A stretch of 58,880 nucleotides of DNA from Nonomuraea wenchangensis (GTDB lineage Bacteria > Actinomycetota > Actinomycetes > Streptosporangiales > Streptosporangiaceae). The stretch is taken from contig NZ_FOHX01000029.1 in the NCBI RefSeq assembly GCF_900111685.1, positions 1 through 58,880 of the forward strand, written 5' to 3'. The notes under the pieces are model-generated. The model saw only the letters and a list, made by a program, of their open reading frames with translations. It was not told the origin of the DNA and did no database searches. Position numbers and translations under genes: made by a program. Of the stretch, positions 1 through 8,601 are shown piece after piece. The first letter of the stretch is position 1; each line of letters starts with the position of its first letter.

Positions 1-246
1 CGCGCCCTGATCGAGGCGCGTCCGTGGCTGACGGTGTTCTACCTGCCGACCTACGCACCCGACCTCAACCCGGTGGAGATGGCGTGGTCGCACCTCAAAC
101 GCAGCCTGGGCAATCTGGCCCCCTGCACACTCGACGAACTCGCCAAGGTCATCCGCAGCCGACTCAAGCAGATGCAGTACCGCGCCAGCCTCCTGGACGC
201 CTTCCTGGCACACACCGGCCTGATCACGAACCCGAGATCGACATGA
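1..246 (+). CDS. IS630-family transposase, C-terminal fragment cut by the window edge
   Basis: The open frame runs in from base 1 without a start codon. It reads VFYLPTYAPDLNPVEMAW, the C-terminal DDE signature of IS630/Tc1-like transposases, where the final acidic residue is the E of NPVE. The rest (roughly 50 residues) is the usual basic tail ending near the stop at 246. Only about 80 residues are visible, so it cannot be said whether the gene is intact to the left. It belongs to a cluster of mobile-element remains filling the first 6 kb. Confidence 0.8.
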   Translation, partial: RALIEARPWLTVFYLPTYAPDLNPVEMAWSHLKRSLGNLAPCTLDELAKVIRSRLKQMQYRASLLDAFLAHTGLITNPRST

Positions 247-419
247 AACCTCAAACTTTCAATCTCTGTAGCAGACGATTAGCCCGATCTTTCGTGATCT
301 TGGCGTGACCGGCTGAGCGGTCCGGGCAGGCGTTCGCGAGGGCGTTCAAGGCGACGTCTCGGCCCCGCCGGACGAGCGCCGCCGGTTTCTGGCCTCCGCG
401 CCGCTCGACGAACCAGGGG

Positions 420-560
420 CTGGAGCGGCGCAAGGAGCGCAAGTTCCCCGACCCTGCTGGCGTTCGTCGCCCGAGACCGCGGTCGACCAGCTCGATGAGG
501 TGGTGGCCCCTGTTCGACCAGGCCGTCAGCGCGCGGGAGTCGCGAGCCAGATGGACGAGG
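420..560 (+). pseudogene. Tn3-family transposase remnant with several +1 shifts
   Basis: No single frame is long, but joining three frames gives GLERRKERKFPTLLAFVAET and then AVDQLDEVVALFDQAVSARE, ending with SRAR. This resembles the central part of Tn3-family transposases. The frame changes fall at C runs near 457, 471 and 508, each explained by one extra C. Only about 45 residues are recognisable. The flanks (247-419 and 561-899) show no other supportable gene. The family call rests on remembered sequence character, not a search. Three extra C bases so close together could also be a base-calling artefact. Confidence 0.4.
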
Positions 561-899
561 CAGCTCCGTCAAGCGCTGAGCCTCACGACCTCGGCCCTGC
601 GCCACTTCCCCGACATCCTCGCCGCCCGCGCCAGCGATGTCGTGGCTATCGATGCCAAGACCCACTTGCCCGCCAGCCGCTCCCGCCGCTACGCCATCAG
701 TCGTGACTTAATAGCGAAATTGCTGGGATCGATCACTCGCGTCGCAGTGATATCCGTGTTACTCGGGTTCTGACAGCATGGGCAGGATCGCTTCCCCATC
801 GCGGCCGGTGGCTGTATGCGGGCGGCCACTTGTCACCGCAGATGGGCGGACGGACGTCCAGTACCGTGCCGTTTGCCGCCAGGAAGGCCAGGACCGCCG

Positions 900-1223
900 G
901 TGATCCGCATGCTGATCTCGATCGCGTTCAACCGGCACCTGTCCGGCGATCCTCGCTATGTGTGCTGCGCGACGTGCGGCACCACGGCCAGCGAATACCA
1001 GGCCCCGCTGCGGGTCTTGACGCGGTTCACCACCGTCGACGGTCGCCTGGTCGACGGGGACCAGACACCGCCGGAATGGACCTGCCCCTCCTGCGGCCGC
1101 ACTAGCCCGCTCCAGGTGGGCGAGTTATTGCCGAACGACACGCTCTGTCGGCGTACTCATTGGTGTGCAGAGGTGCGTACGAGTATTCGTGCAGAGGACG
1201 TCAGGAGTGGGCGAAGAGGGTGA
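900..1223 (+). CDS. Small hypothetical zinc-ribbon protein
   Basis: The product has about 107 residues from GTG 900, which is preceded by AGGA at about 889; ATG 909 is an alternative start. It carries two cysteine pairs, CATC (residues 22-25) and CPSC (residues 62-65), about 40 residues apart, as in a zinc ribbon. Between them is a mostly polar segment. I do not recognise the family. The last 23 bases overlap the end of the convergent gene at 1201-1806, so the true C-terminus is uncertain. Neighbours are mobile-element debris, and no function can be assigned beyond probable zinc binding. Confidence 0.45.
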   Translation: MIRMLISIAFNRHLSGDPRYVCCATCGTTASEYQAPLRVLTRFTTVDGRLVDGDQTPPEWTCPSCGRTSPLQVGELLPNDTLCRRTHWCAEVRTSIRAEDVRSGRRG

Positions 1224-1806
1224 GTGTGCAGCTGGAAGCGATGGCGAGAGTGTGACCCGTTGATGAGAATCCCGCCGCGCGGATCTCGCATGCTTCTTCG
1301 CGGTGAATGTGCCACCAGGTTGATCCGGCTTCGTCGCGGTAGGGATCACCCTGGTTGGACAGCAGGACGCTTTCGATGGGCCAGTCGGGCGTGACGATGT
1401 CGATGGACCATCCGCTGGTGGTGGTCGTGTGCAGGCCGCCACCCAGGAGTCCGGAAATCTGGATGGCAGTACCTGCGAGAGGGCCTATTCCTCCGCAGGT
1501 GAGGATGTAGTCGTCAGGCCATGCTGGCTCTGGATCGGGGTCGCGTGCTATGCGCTGGCCGGTGACGCAGTTGACGACGCCGCGCCCCTGATGAGAGGTC
1601 ACGAGGATGAGGTCTTCGCCCGAGTCTGGGTGCGGGCCGAATCCGACGCCGGTCAGGCCGCCGACGGCTAAGGGTGGCAAGGGGCGCCATGGCGGGGGCG
1701 GTAGTTGAAGCGGAGCGTTGCGGAATCGAGCGCGAAGGCGTTCTTGATGGGCGTTCAAGGTGTCGAGTCCTGTCGGCTGTCTGGACGTGGTGCAGGGAAG
1801 AGGCAT
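1201..1806 (-). CDS. Hypothetical protein
   Basis: This is a 201-residue frame with ordinary high-GC codon use and no stop. The N-terminus is basic and proline-rich (RFRNAPLQLPPPPWRPLPP). It is followed by a stretch of short beta-like segments (VGFGPHPDSGEDLILVTSH, WSIDIVTPDWPIESVLLS) and ends TGHTLAIASSCTLTLFA, which suggests a WD/beta-propeller-like blade repeat. No signal peptide is visible. The start at 1806 lies only 33 bases from the end of istB, so insertion of the IS21 element may have shortened the upstream region. I do not recognise a family. Confidence 0.45.
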   Translation of the reverse strand: MPLPCTTSRQPTGLDTLNAHQERLRARFRNAPLQLPPPPWRPLPPLAVGGLTGVGFGPHPDSGEDLILVTSHQGRGVVNCVTGQRIARDPDPEPAWPDDYILTCGGIGPLAGTAIQISGLLGGGLHTTTTSGWSIDIVTPDWPIESVLLSNQGDPYRDEAGSTWWHIHREEACEIRAAGFSSTGHTLAIASSCTLTLFAHS

Positions 1807-1839
1807 CGTATGCCTGGCAGGGGCGAGACGCGTGCCTGG

Positions 1840-2613
1840 TCAGCCGGTGGCGGCGATCTCCGTTGTCACGGCGGCAAGTCGATTCTTGAGCCGGTAACTG
1901 GGGCCGTTGATCGCGATGACCTCGCAGTGGTGCAGCAGGCGGTCGAGGATGGCACTGGCCAGCACCTCGTCGCCGAAGACCTGGCCCCACTCGCTGAAAG
2001 CCTTGTTGCTCGTCAGCAAGATCGAACCCTTTTCATACCTCTTCGAAATCATCTGGAAGACCAGGTTGGCCTCGTCACGGGCCAGAGGCAGGTACCCCAC
2101 CTCATCCAGCACCAGGACGTGCGGGCGCAGATAAGCCCGCAGCTTGGAGGCGAGCCGGCCGATGGCGTCGGCGGCTTTGAGCTGGCGGACCATGTCATCA
2201 AGGGTGGTGAAGTAGACGCTGAAGCCGGCGCGGCAGGCGGCGACGGCCAATGCGACAGCGATGTGGGTCTTGCCGACCCCCGGAGGGCCCAGCAAGGCGG
2301 CGTTGGCCTTGGCCTCGACGAATGCCAAGGTGGCCAGGTCGCGGACCTTGCGGGCGTCCAGCTCCGGTTGGTAGGAGAAGTCGTAGTCGTCGAGGGTCTT
2401 GTGGTGGGGCATCTTGGAGATGCGCAGAGCGTGCCGGATGCGGCGTTCCTCGCGGACGGCGTGTTCTTCTTCCAGCACCAGATCCAGGAAGTCCAGGTAA
2501 CCCAGCCGGGCGGCGTCGGCGCGGCCGACATGCTCGTTCAAGTGCTCGGCCAGGTGCGGCAGGCCCAGCTTGGTGGCGGTGGCGCGGATGCGGGCGGTGA
2601 CCAGCTCACTCAA
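1840..2613 (-). CDS. istB: IS21-family helper ATPase IstB
   Basis: The 257-residue AAA+ ATPase is full length for IstB. It helps the IstA transposase assemble and select targets. The Walker A motif is GPPGVGKTH (residues ~112-120), the Walker B motif is VLVLDEVGYLPL (residues ~166-177), and a sensor-like SILLTSNKAF follows near residue 200. The N-terminal IstB leader (LGLPHLAEHLNEH) is also present. The start at 2613 is a TTG, with AGGGA about 12 bases upstream; no better start is visible. It lies 56 bases downstream of istA. Confidence 0.9.
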   Translation of the reverse strand: MSELVTARIRATATKLGLPHLAEHLNEHVGRADAARLGYLDFLDLVLEEEHAVREERRIRHALRISKMPHHKTLDDYDFSYQPELDARKVRDLATLAFVEAKANAALLGPPGVGKTHIAVALAVAACRAGFSVYFTTLDDMVRQLKAADAIGRLASKLRAYLRPHVLVLDEVGYLPLARDEANLVFQMISKRYEKGSILLTSNKAFSEWGQVFGDEVLASAILDRLLHHCEVIAINGPSYRLKNRLAAVTTEIAATG

Positions 2614-2669
2614 CGTCTGATGTCCCTTGTGCGTGCGGAAGGTCGGCTCGGAGCGGTAGGTGCGGCTGA

Positions 2670-4073
2670 TCAGGAGAACGGGCCGGTCCCGGTGATCTGG
2701 TCATAGACCGACAGCGGCCGACGGCCGACCTTGACGTTGGCCGCGTCGGCCCTGGCAAGCAGGAAGCGCAGCGCTCCGGTCGGTTCGTGACCGGCGCGGC
2801 GTGCCGTCAGCTCATCCGCCGGCGCCATGTGGTTTTCGCCGCTGGTCGTGGTGGCGCGGGTGTGGCCGTCGGGCAGAGCGCGCCAGTGCTCTGGGTCGAC
2901 CACCCGGGCACCGCGGCCGACCGCTCGCGGGTGCACGGCCAGCAGCGTGATGCCCTGTTCGTCCGGCACGGTGGTGTGCAGGCTGACGGTGGCTGAAGAG
3001 GCGCGCACCTCCACCAACTGCCGAGGCACGACCTTGGTCGCCGGCACCGAATACAGGTTGGCTTCGAAGGCGACCAGGCAGTCCTTGCCCACGTGGCGCA
3101 GATGCCGGTTGGCCACGATATAGGGCCGCGACGGGATCGGGCGCAGCGCGGCGTGGTCACGGCGGGCCCGCACTCCGATCACCTCGCCATGCGTTCGGTG
3201 GGTCAGCCGGCGGCGCAGCGGCACCCAGGCCAGAAACGCGTTGTCAAGATCATCCAGCGACGCGAACGAGCGGCCTGCCAACACATGGTCACGCACGATG
3301 GACACCTGGCGTTCCACCCGGCCCTTGCCGGTGGGCCGGTAGGCGGCCAGCACGTCGATGTCGAAGTCGTAATGCCCGGCGAACGCCACCGCCTCCGGGT
3401 GCAGCGGCACCGCCTTGCCCGGGGCCACGTGCCGGCGCACCACCGTCTTGGTGCGGTCATAGACGATCGAGCCTGGCACGCCGCCGAAGTGCTCGAATGC
3501 CCGCCGGTGGCAGGCCCAGAAGGTGGCCAGGTCCTGGCTGGTGGTGAAGCAGCAGAACGGGTCGCGCGAGTACGACAGAACCATGTGAAAGGAGTAGACC
3601 TTGACGATCCCGACATGCGCCAAGATGGCGCCCTCATCGCCCCAGTCGACCTGTGCCTGAGCGCCGGGCACCACCTCGAACCGCCGGTGCAGCCGGGCCA
3701 GCTCGTTCGGGCTATAACCCAACTCCGCGGCGATCCGCGGCCGCGCTTGCTGCAGATAGAGCTTGACTCGCTGGTAATTGCCGGTGAAGCCGTACTCCTC
3801 AACCAGCCGTTCATGGATGACCGTGCCCTTCAACAGCAGCTCGGCCCGCAACCACGCATCGATCACCGGTGCGTATGCATCGATCATCTGGTTGCGCCGA
3901 CTCGGCCGCGCCGCAGCCGTCGGAGGCGCCACCGGCCCCTCGTGCTCCAGGTATTTGCGCACCGTGCGCCAGTTCAGCCCGGTCTCTCGGGCGATCTCCG
4001 AGATCGACGCCCCCGATTCGCGCAAGGTCCGGAACCGGCGCAGCTCCAGCCACCGCTCGGCCTCCAGCACCAT
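2670..4073 (-). CDS. istA: IS21-family transposase IstA
   Basis: The 467-residue transposase catalyses cut-and-join of the IS21 element together with IstB. The N-terminal helix-turn-helix (GASISEIARETGLNWRTVRK, residues ~20-39) binds the element ends. The RNase H-fold core has acidic residues in QAQVDWGDEG (~140), VYDRTKT (~200) and GRVERQV (~250), fitting the DDE triad. The C-terminal Mu-type beta-barrel region (NLYSVPATKVVPRQLVEVR) follows near residues 330-350. No frameshift is seen, so the gene may still be active. Confidence 0.9.
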   Translation of the reverse strand: MVLEAERWLELRRFRTLRESGASISEIARETGLNWRTVRKYLEHEGPVAPPTAAARPSRRNQMIDAYAPVIDAWLRAELLLKGTVIHERLVEEYGFTGNYQRVKLYLQQARPRIAAELGYSPNELARLHRRFEVVPGAQAQVDWGDEGAILAHVGIVKVYSFHMVLSYSRDPFCCFTTSQDLATFWACHRRAFEHFGGVPGSIVYDRTKTVVRRHVAPGKAVPLHPEAVAFAGHYDFDIDVLAAYRPTGKGRVERQVSIVRDHVLAGRSFASLDDLDNAFLAWVPLRRRLTHRTHGEVIGVRARRDHAALRPIPSRPYIVANRHLRHVGKDCLVAFEANLYSVPATKVVPRQLVEVRASSATVSLHTTVPDEQGITLLAVHPRAVGRGARVVDPEHWRALPDGHTRATTTSGENHMAPADELTARRAGHEPTGALRFLLARADAANVKVGRRPLSVYDQITGTGPFS

Positions 4074-4189
4074 CGCCTCGCCTCCGCCAAGATGATCAAC
4101 ATCACTTAGCAGGCTTTACCAACACCGCCCAACTACGGCAGCGGACACACCGCTTGCCTCTGCACGTTTACCTGTACCTGACTCTGCAC

Positions 4190-5863
4190 ATGGCCCCGTA
4201 CGCCGACAACCGGCTGCGTGATCCACGCCGCCGCCACGGCCTCGCACTGCGCTGGCGGCTGCTGTGGCGGATGTCGCCTGGCCGCGGCTACGCCCGGCGG
4301 CTGGAGCTGTACCGGCACTATGGTCTGCCAGCGGCCCGCAAGGTCGCACGTCAAGCGCGCCCCTCACTGTCCACCCGGTGGGCCCGCTACCGGGCCCACC
4401 ACCGCGAGCTGGCCATCTTCCTCGGCTGGGCCCAAGGCTGGCTCTGGCGCTGGCGCGTCTACGCCACCTTCGAAGACAACGTGCTCATCCTCGCCCCGCA
4501 GAAAGAAGGCAAGACCGCACACCTGGCCGGTCGCATCATCGACGCACCCGGAGCAGTGATCGCCACCAGCATCCGCGACGACATCGTGGAACTGACTGCC
4601 GGACTCCGCGGCCGCCACGCCGCCGTGCACCTGTTCAACCCCGAACAAGTCGGCGAATGGCGCAGCACCGTGCGCTGGTCTCCCGTGGACGGTTGCCAAG
4701 ACCCCGCCACCGCCATTCGGCGAGCCGCGCACTGGGTCGCCGCCACCGACACCGGCGGCCTGTCCGACCAAGGATTCTGGACCAACCAGGCCGCCATGGT
4801 TCTCGCCGCGCTGCTGCACGCCGCCGCGCTGGAAGGCTTGGGCATGCCCGAGGTGGACGCCTGGGCACTGGATGAGGACCCCGCCCCGCTGACCATCCTG
4901 ACCCGGCCCCGCCCGGGCCTCAACACCGAACGCGCCGCCGCCCAGGTCCGCCGCTACCACGCCCTGCACGTCCGCACCCGCGACTCCATCTTCCTCACCC
5001 TGCGCCAAGTCCTGCAGTGCATGGACGACCCCGCCACCGCCTGGGCACTGTGCCCCGCCCCCGGACAGGGCCTGGACCTGGCCGCCCTGATGCGTCGCCG
5101 CGAAACCCTCTACCTGATCTCCGGCGACAACCTCAGTCCTGCCACCCCCATCCTGTTCAGCATGCTGGTGGCCGAACTCCACCACACCGCACGCCAGCTC
5201 GCCTCTCGCCGTACCAGCCGCCGCCTCGACCCGCCCGTCACCTTCGTCCTGGACGAGGCACCGACCATCAGCCCGATCACCCAGTTGCCCCAATGGCTGG
5301 CCACTGCCGCAGGCTCCGGGCTGTGCTTCCTGCTCGGCGGCCAGTCCCGCTCGCAGTTCGAGGAGCGGTGGGGCGACCGCGCCGCCAAGACCATCTGGAA
5401 CAACTGCAAGGCCAAGATGCTGTTCGGCGCGACCAGCGACGAAGGCGACACCGAGACCATGTCCCAGCTGTGCGGGCAGATCGCACTGCCGTACTGGGAG
5501 ACCTCCATCGACGGCTCCAGCAAACGTGTCCGCACCCGCCGGTGGGAGATGGTGCCGGTCCTACCCCCGGAAGAGGCCCGGATGCTGCGCACCTGGCGCG
5601 CCCTGGTGGTGCGCCGCAACGCGGCGCCTACCATTGTCCGGACCGAACGGGTATGGAAACGCGCTGACTACAAGCGCTGGCGGGCCCGCGACGGCCACCT
5701 CCCGCTCCAGCGCCTCAACCCGCCTCCGGACCCGAGCACCCCACCCGACGCAAACCACCCGCCCGCCGCCGCCCCCCAGCCCCCGAACGGCATCCAGACC
5801 CCCCGCGGTGACACTCCAACCCGGCCCTGGCACAACAACCCATCCGGCCCCGGCGACACATGA
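4190..5863 (+). CDS. Conjugative coupling protein (TraD/TraG/VirD4 type), 5' end removed by IS21
   Basis: This ATPase would bring DNA to a type IV secretion/conjugation channel. Motifs are a Walker A variant LILAPQKEGKTAHLAG (residues ~101-116 from ATG 4190) and a Walker B FVLDEAPTI (~355), followed by the TraM-recognition region typical of TraD/TraG (residues ~340-500). The C-terminal 60 residues are proline-rich. The open frame runs back into the IS21 sequence at 4124. Relatives usually have N-terminal membrane helices, and none is seen here, so the gene is probably truncated. ATG 4190 is only the first plausible start. It overlaps the next gene by ATGA. Confidence 0.75.
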   Translation: MAPYADNRLRDPRRRHGLALRWRLLWRMSPGRGYARRLELYRHYGLPAARKVARQARPSLSTRWARYRAHHRELAIFLGWAQGWLWRWRVYATFEDNVLILAPQKEGKTAHLAGRIIDAPGAVIATSIRDDIVELTAGLRGRHAAVHLFNPEQVGEWRSTVRWSPVDGCQDPATAIRRAAHWVAATDTGGLSDQGFWTNQAAMVLAALLHAAALEGLGMPEVDAWALDEDPAPLTILTRPRPGLNTERAAAQVRRYHALHVRTRDSIFLTLRQVLQCMDDPATAWALCPAPGQGLDLAALMRRRETLYLISGDNLSPATPILFSMLVAELHHTARQLASRRTSRRLDPPVTFVLDEAPTISPITQLPQWLATAAGSGLCFLLGGQSRSQFEERWGDRAAKTIWNNCKAKMLFGATSDEGDTETMSQLCGQIALPYWETSIDGSSKRVRTRRWEMVPVLPPEEARMLRTWRALVVRRNAAPTIVRTERVWKRADYKRWRARDGHLPLQRLNPPPDPSTPPDANHPPAAAPQPPNGIQTPRGDTPTRPWHNNPSGPGDT

Positions 5864-6384
5864 GCGACTCCTATGGCGAGACCGGCACTACAGCGGACGC
5901 GAACGCCGAGATCATCGCCGATCTCGCCGCCGAACTGGAACAGCTCGCCGCCGTCGTCGCCGACCTGACCGCCCGATCGTCAAAGACGCGCAAGTCCGAG
6001 CCCGAACCGCCGCCGCGGCCGTGGTCCTGGCTGCCCATGCCACACACCGAAAAGGCCGATCGGCTCGCCGAACTCGGTGACTGGCTCACCCAGGTGCTGT
6101 TCGCCTGGCCCCACGCCGAGCGTGCGATCCTGCCCTGTTGGATGCGGCACTGGGACGTCATCGAAGAACTGTCCATGCTGTACTGCTGTTGGAAGACGGC
6201 CTACCTATGGGACGAAGCGACCGCCAGCGACGCCGCCCAGTTTCTTGACCACTGGCTGCCGAACGCCGTGGCTCGCATCGAGGTACGGCTACGGCCCTGC
6301 GGCCAAGGCCACCACCCCGACAGGCCACGTCGCGACGATGCCGCTGCTCTCGGACCGGTAGTGGACAAGCTGCGCTGGCTGTAA
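5860..6384 (+). CDS. DUF4913-like protein of a conjugative element
   Basis: The 174-residue protein starts at ATG 5860, overlapping the stop of the coupling-protein gene by four bases, so the two are translationally coupled. Residues ~12-40 are acidic and helical (EIIADLAAELEQLAAVVADL). A tryptophan-rich core follows: WCRHW-like text ILPCWMRHWDVIEELSMLY at residues ~91-109, then WLPNAV. This fits DUF4913, a family commonly found beside TraD-type genes in actinobacterial integrated plasmids. Biochemical role is unknown. It converges on brxHI with nine bases between them. The family assignment is from memory of the pattern. Confidence 0.55.
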   Translation: MSDSYGETGTTADANAEIIADLAAELEQLAAVVADLTARSSKTRKSEPEPPPRPWSWLPMPHTEKADRLAELGDWLTQVLFAWPHAERAILPCWMRHWDVIEELSMLYCCWKTAYLWDEATASDAAQFLDHWLPNAVARIEVRLRPCGQGHHPDRPRRDDAAALGPVVDKLRWL

Positions 6385-6393
6385 GCCGACCGC

Positions 6394-8601
6394 TCAGCGG
6401 ACACCGCCACCGGCATCCCCGAGCTGCAGGCGGACCGGCTCGGCCAGCACAGCGCGAGCTCCGTCGAAATCCGCCAGCCGGGCCGCCACCGTCGCCACCG
6501 CCAGCCGTTCCGGCAGGACCGCGGAGAACTTCAGCCCACTGACCGCACGACGGTCCACGTCCGGCAGCACCAGCATCTCCCCATCACCGACGCCGCTCCG
6601 TGCCTCCTGCCAGATCGCAGGCGTCAAGTCCTCGCGCAAGCGCACGAACAAATCCGTCGGCCGCTGCACCGGATCGGCGATCGACGGCAGCGTGGCGGCG
6701 AGCGTCGCATTGGCGCGATAACCGGCCCAGGTCCACCACCGCACATCGTCACCCACCCGGCTGATCAGTGTCCCCGCTGGGTGCACGACGTCGGGAGCCT
6801 TCTCGCGCCATTCGGCGAGTCTGGCCTGCGCGCGGCGAGTCAGCGAGACCGGCGGGTCAGCGCCGAGCAGGACCTCCCGCATGGCCCGAGTCAAGGCGTA
6901 GGACAAACCCGCGATGCCGCCGCTGCTCCACTTGGCGACTCCGCCGCCGTCGGCCGGCTCGACGAAGGCCCGCCTGCGCGCCCAGTCGATGAAGGTCACC
7001 CGCCAGCTCCGACCGCCGAGCAGCAGCAGGCGAGGTCCGGCCCGCTCCTCGGTCAGCACCGATGGGTCGGTCTGCCCGATTTCCTGGCGACCGGCCAGCA
7101 CGGTGAACTGCGGTGGCGCGGTGAAGGAAGCGGTCAGCTCGATGAAGTTGCGCCGTCCGAACCGCTTTTCGGCCTCGGGGCCGATGAACAGCATCCCACC
7201 ATCCTCGTCGAGGTACCCGTTGTCGAGCATGTGCCGCAAGATGGGAGCCGCTGAGCGGTCGAAGGGGGCCAGGCCGTTCCACTCCTGCTGCCACATGTGG
7301 TCGCCGATCCGGTGCTGCTGAAGGGTGACGGCGAGCAGTTGTTGCGCCACCAGATGGCGTGGTTGCGGCGGTGCGTTCACTGGCTCGACCCAGCCTCGGC
7401 CCCACAGGAGCAGCAGCCCTGCTGTCTGAAGCAGCGCCTCTCCCCTCGTCGCGAGGAACAGGCAGTTGCGCACGGTGCCCGCCCGCCTGCCGGTGCGCCC
7501 GATGCGCTGCAGGAACGAGGCCACGGTGCCAGGCGCGTCCACCTGGATCACCCGGTCCAGATCGCCGACGTCGATACCGAGTTCCAGCGTGGAGGTGGAG
7601 ACGATGACGCAGTTGCGGGCCTCCGCGAAGGCCCGCTCCGAACGAGCGCGCTCCTCCGTTGACAGCGACGCGTGAGACAAGAAGACGTCCACCTCACGGG
7701 CGCGCAGCGCCGCACCCAACTGCTCCACCTGTCGGCGCGAGTCGCAGAACACCAGCCGCTTCTCTCCCCGGTGAAGAGCGGCTATCAGCTTCGCTGCATT
7801 GTCCAGCGAGCCGACATAGTCGAGCTCGACTTCACCGGCCGGGCTGGTGGCCACCGAACGAAGAACGTCCGAGGTGTCGACCACGTCACCTGGGTCGGGT
7901 GCGGCGGAGATCTCACGCCGTAGATCAGGTGCCACCACCTGGCCGACCCGCTTCCCGGCGTCGGCCCCTTGCAGCCATTCGAGCAGCCGATCCGGGTTCC
8001 CCACGGTCGCCGACAAGCCGATCCGCTGAAGGGGGTGGCCGGTCACGCGTTCCAGCCGTTCCATCACGGCCAGCAGGTGCCAGCCGCGGTCGTCACCGGC
8101 GAAAGCGTGCACCTCGTCGATGACCACCGCTCGGACGCGGCCCAGCAGATGGGCGTGGTCGGTCTTCACGCCGATCAGCATCGCCTCCAGCGATTCGGGC
8201 GTGGTGAGCAGGACGTCGGGCGGGTCGGTGCGGATCCGCCGCCGCTGTGATTCGCGGACATCGCCGTGCCAGAGCGCGGCCCGGCGCCCGAGCCATTGGG
8301 CGTAGGTATCGATGCGCGGCAGGAGGTTGTTGAGCAGCGCCTTGAGCGGACACAGATACAGCACCGAGGTGCCGGCCCAGCGCCGTTGCGCCATCGCCGA
8401 CAGCAGCGGGAAGCAGGCCGCCTCGGTCTTACCGCCCGCGGTCGGGGCGAGCAGGACGGCGTCCTCGCCGTCCATCAGCGGCCCGATCGCCGCCCGCTGC
8501 AGCGGCCGCAAGTCTGGCCAGCCGAGGCTGTTCACGATGTGGTGCAGGACGACCGGGTCGAGCCGGTCCAGCACGTCACCGGGCTCGCCGTCGGGCACCA
8601 T
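6394..8601 (-). CDS. brxHI: BREX type 2 helicase BrxHI (Lhr-like SF2)
   Basis: The 735-residue superfamily 2 helicase is the last gene of the BREX operon. Motif I is APTAGGKTEA (~residues 52-61), motif II is VIDEVHAF (~157-164), motif III-like GLSATVG follows, and motif VI is QRIGRTGRR (~364-372). A long C-terminal Lhr-type region of about 330 residues has no further motif I can name. ATG 8601 is chosen because it overlaps the brxD stop as TGATG; the preceding GTG codon adds one residue. In type 2 BREX the helicase is a standard member of the six-gene set, though its exact role in phage exclusion is not settled. Confidence 0.92.
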   Translation of the reverse strand: MVPDGEPGDVLDRLDPVVLHHIVNSLGWPDLRPLQRAAIGPLMDGEDAVLLAPTAGGKTEAACFPLLSAMAQRRWAGTSVLYLCPLKALLNNLLPRIDTYAQWLGRRAALWHGDVRESQRRRIRTDPPDVLLTTPESLEAMLIGVKTDHAHLLGRVRAVVIDEVHAFAGDDRGWHLLAVMERLERVTGHPLQRIGLSATVGNPDRLLEWLQGADAGKRVGQVVAPDLRREISAAPDPGDVVDTSDVLRSVATSPAGEVELDYVGSLDNAAKLIAALHRGEKRLVFCDSRRQVEQLGAALRAREVDVFLSHASLSTEERARSERAFAEARNCVIVSTSTLELGIDVGDLDRVIQVDAPGTVASFLQRIGRTGRRAGTVRNCLFLATRGEALLQTAGLLLLWGRGWVEPVNAPPQPRHLVAQQLLAVTLQQHRIGDHMWQQEWNGLAPFDRSAAPILRHMLDNGYLDEDGGMLFIGPEAEKRFGRRNFIELTASFTAPPQFTVLAGRQEIGQTDPSVLTEERAGPRLLLLGGRSWRVTFIDWARRRAFVEPADGGGVAKWSSGGIAGLSYALTRAMREVLLGADPPVSLTRRAQARLAEWREKAPDVVHPAGTLISRVGDDVRWWTWAGYRANATLAATLPSIADPVQRPTDLFVRLREDLTPAIWQEARSGVGDGEMLVLPDVDRRAVSGLKFSAVLPERLAVATVAARLADFDGARAVLAEPVRLQLGDAGGGVR

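Larger units (their letters stand above)
1840..4124 (-). mobile_element. IS21-family insertion sequence (istA-istB)
   Basis: Two genes in the order istA then istB on the minus strand make up a standard IS21 element. The transposase-proximal end appears to lie at 4112-4124: read on the minus strand it begins TGTTGGTAAAGCC, starting with TG as IS21 ends do, about 50 bases before istA. A matching inverted copy was not found between 1806 and 1840, so the left end is diverged or missing and the left boundary given is only the end of istB. Insertion at 4124 cut into a conjugative coupling-protein gene on the plus strand. Confidence 0.75.
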
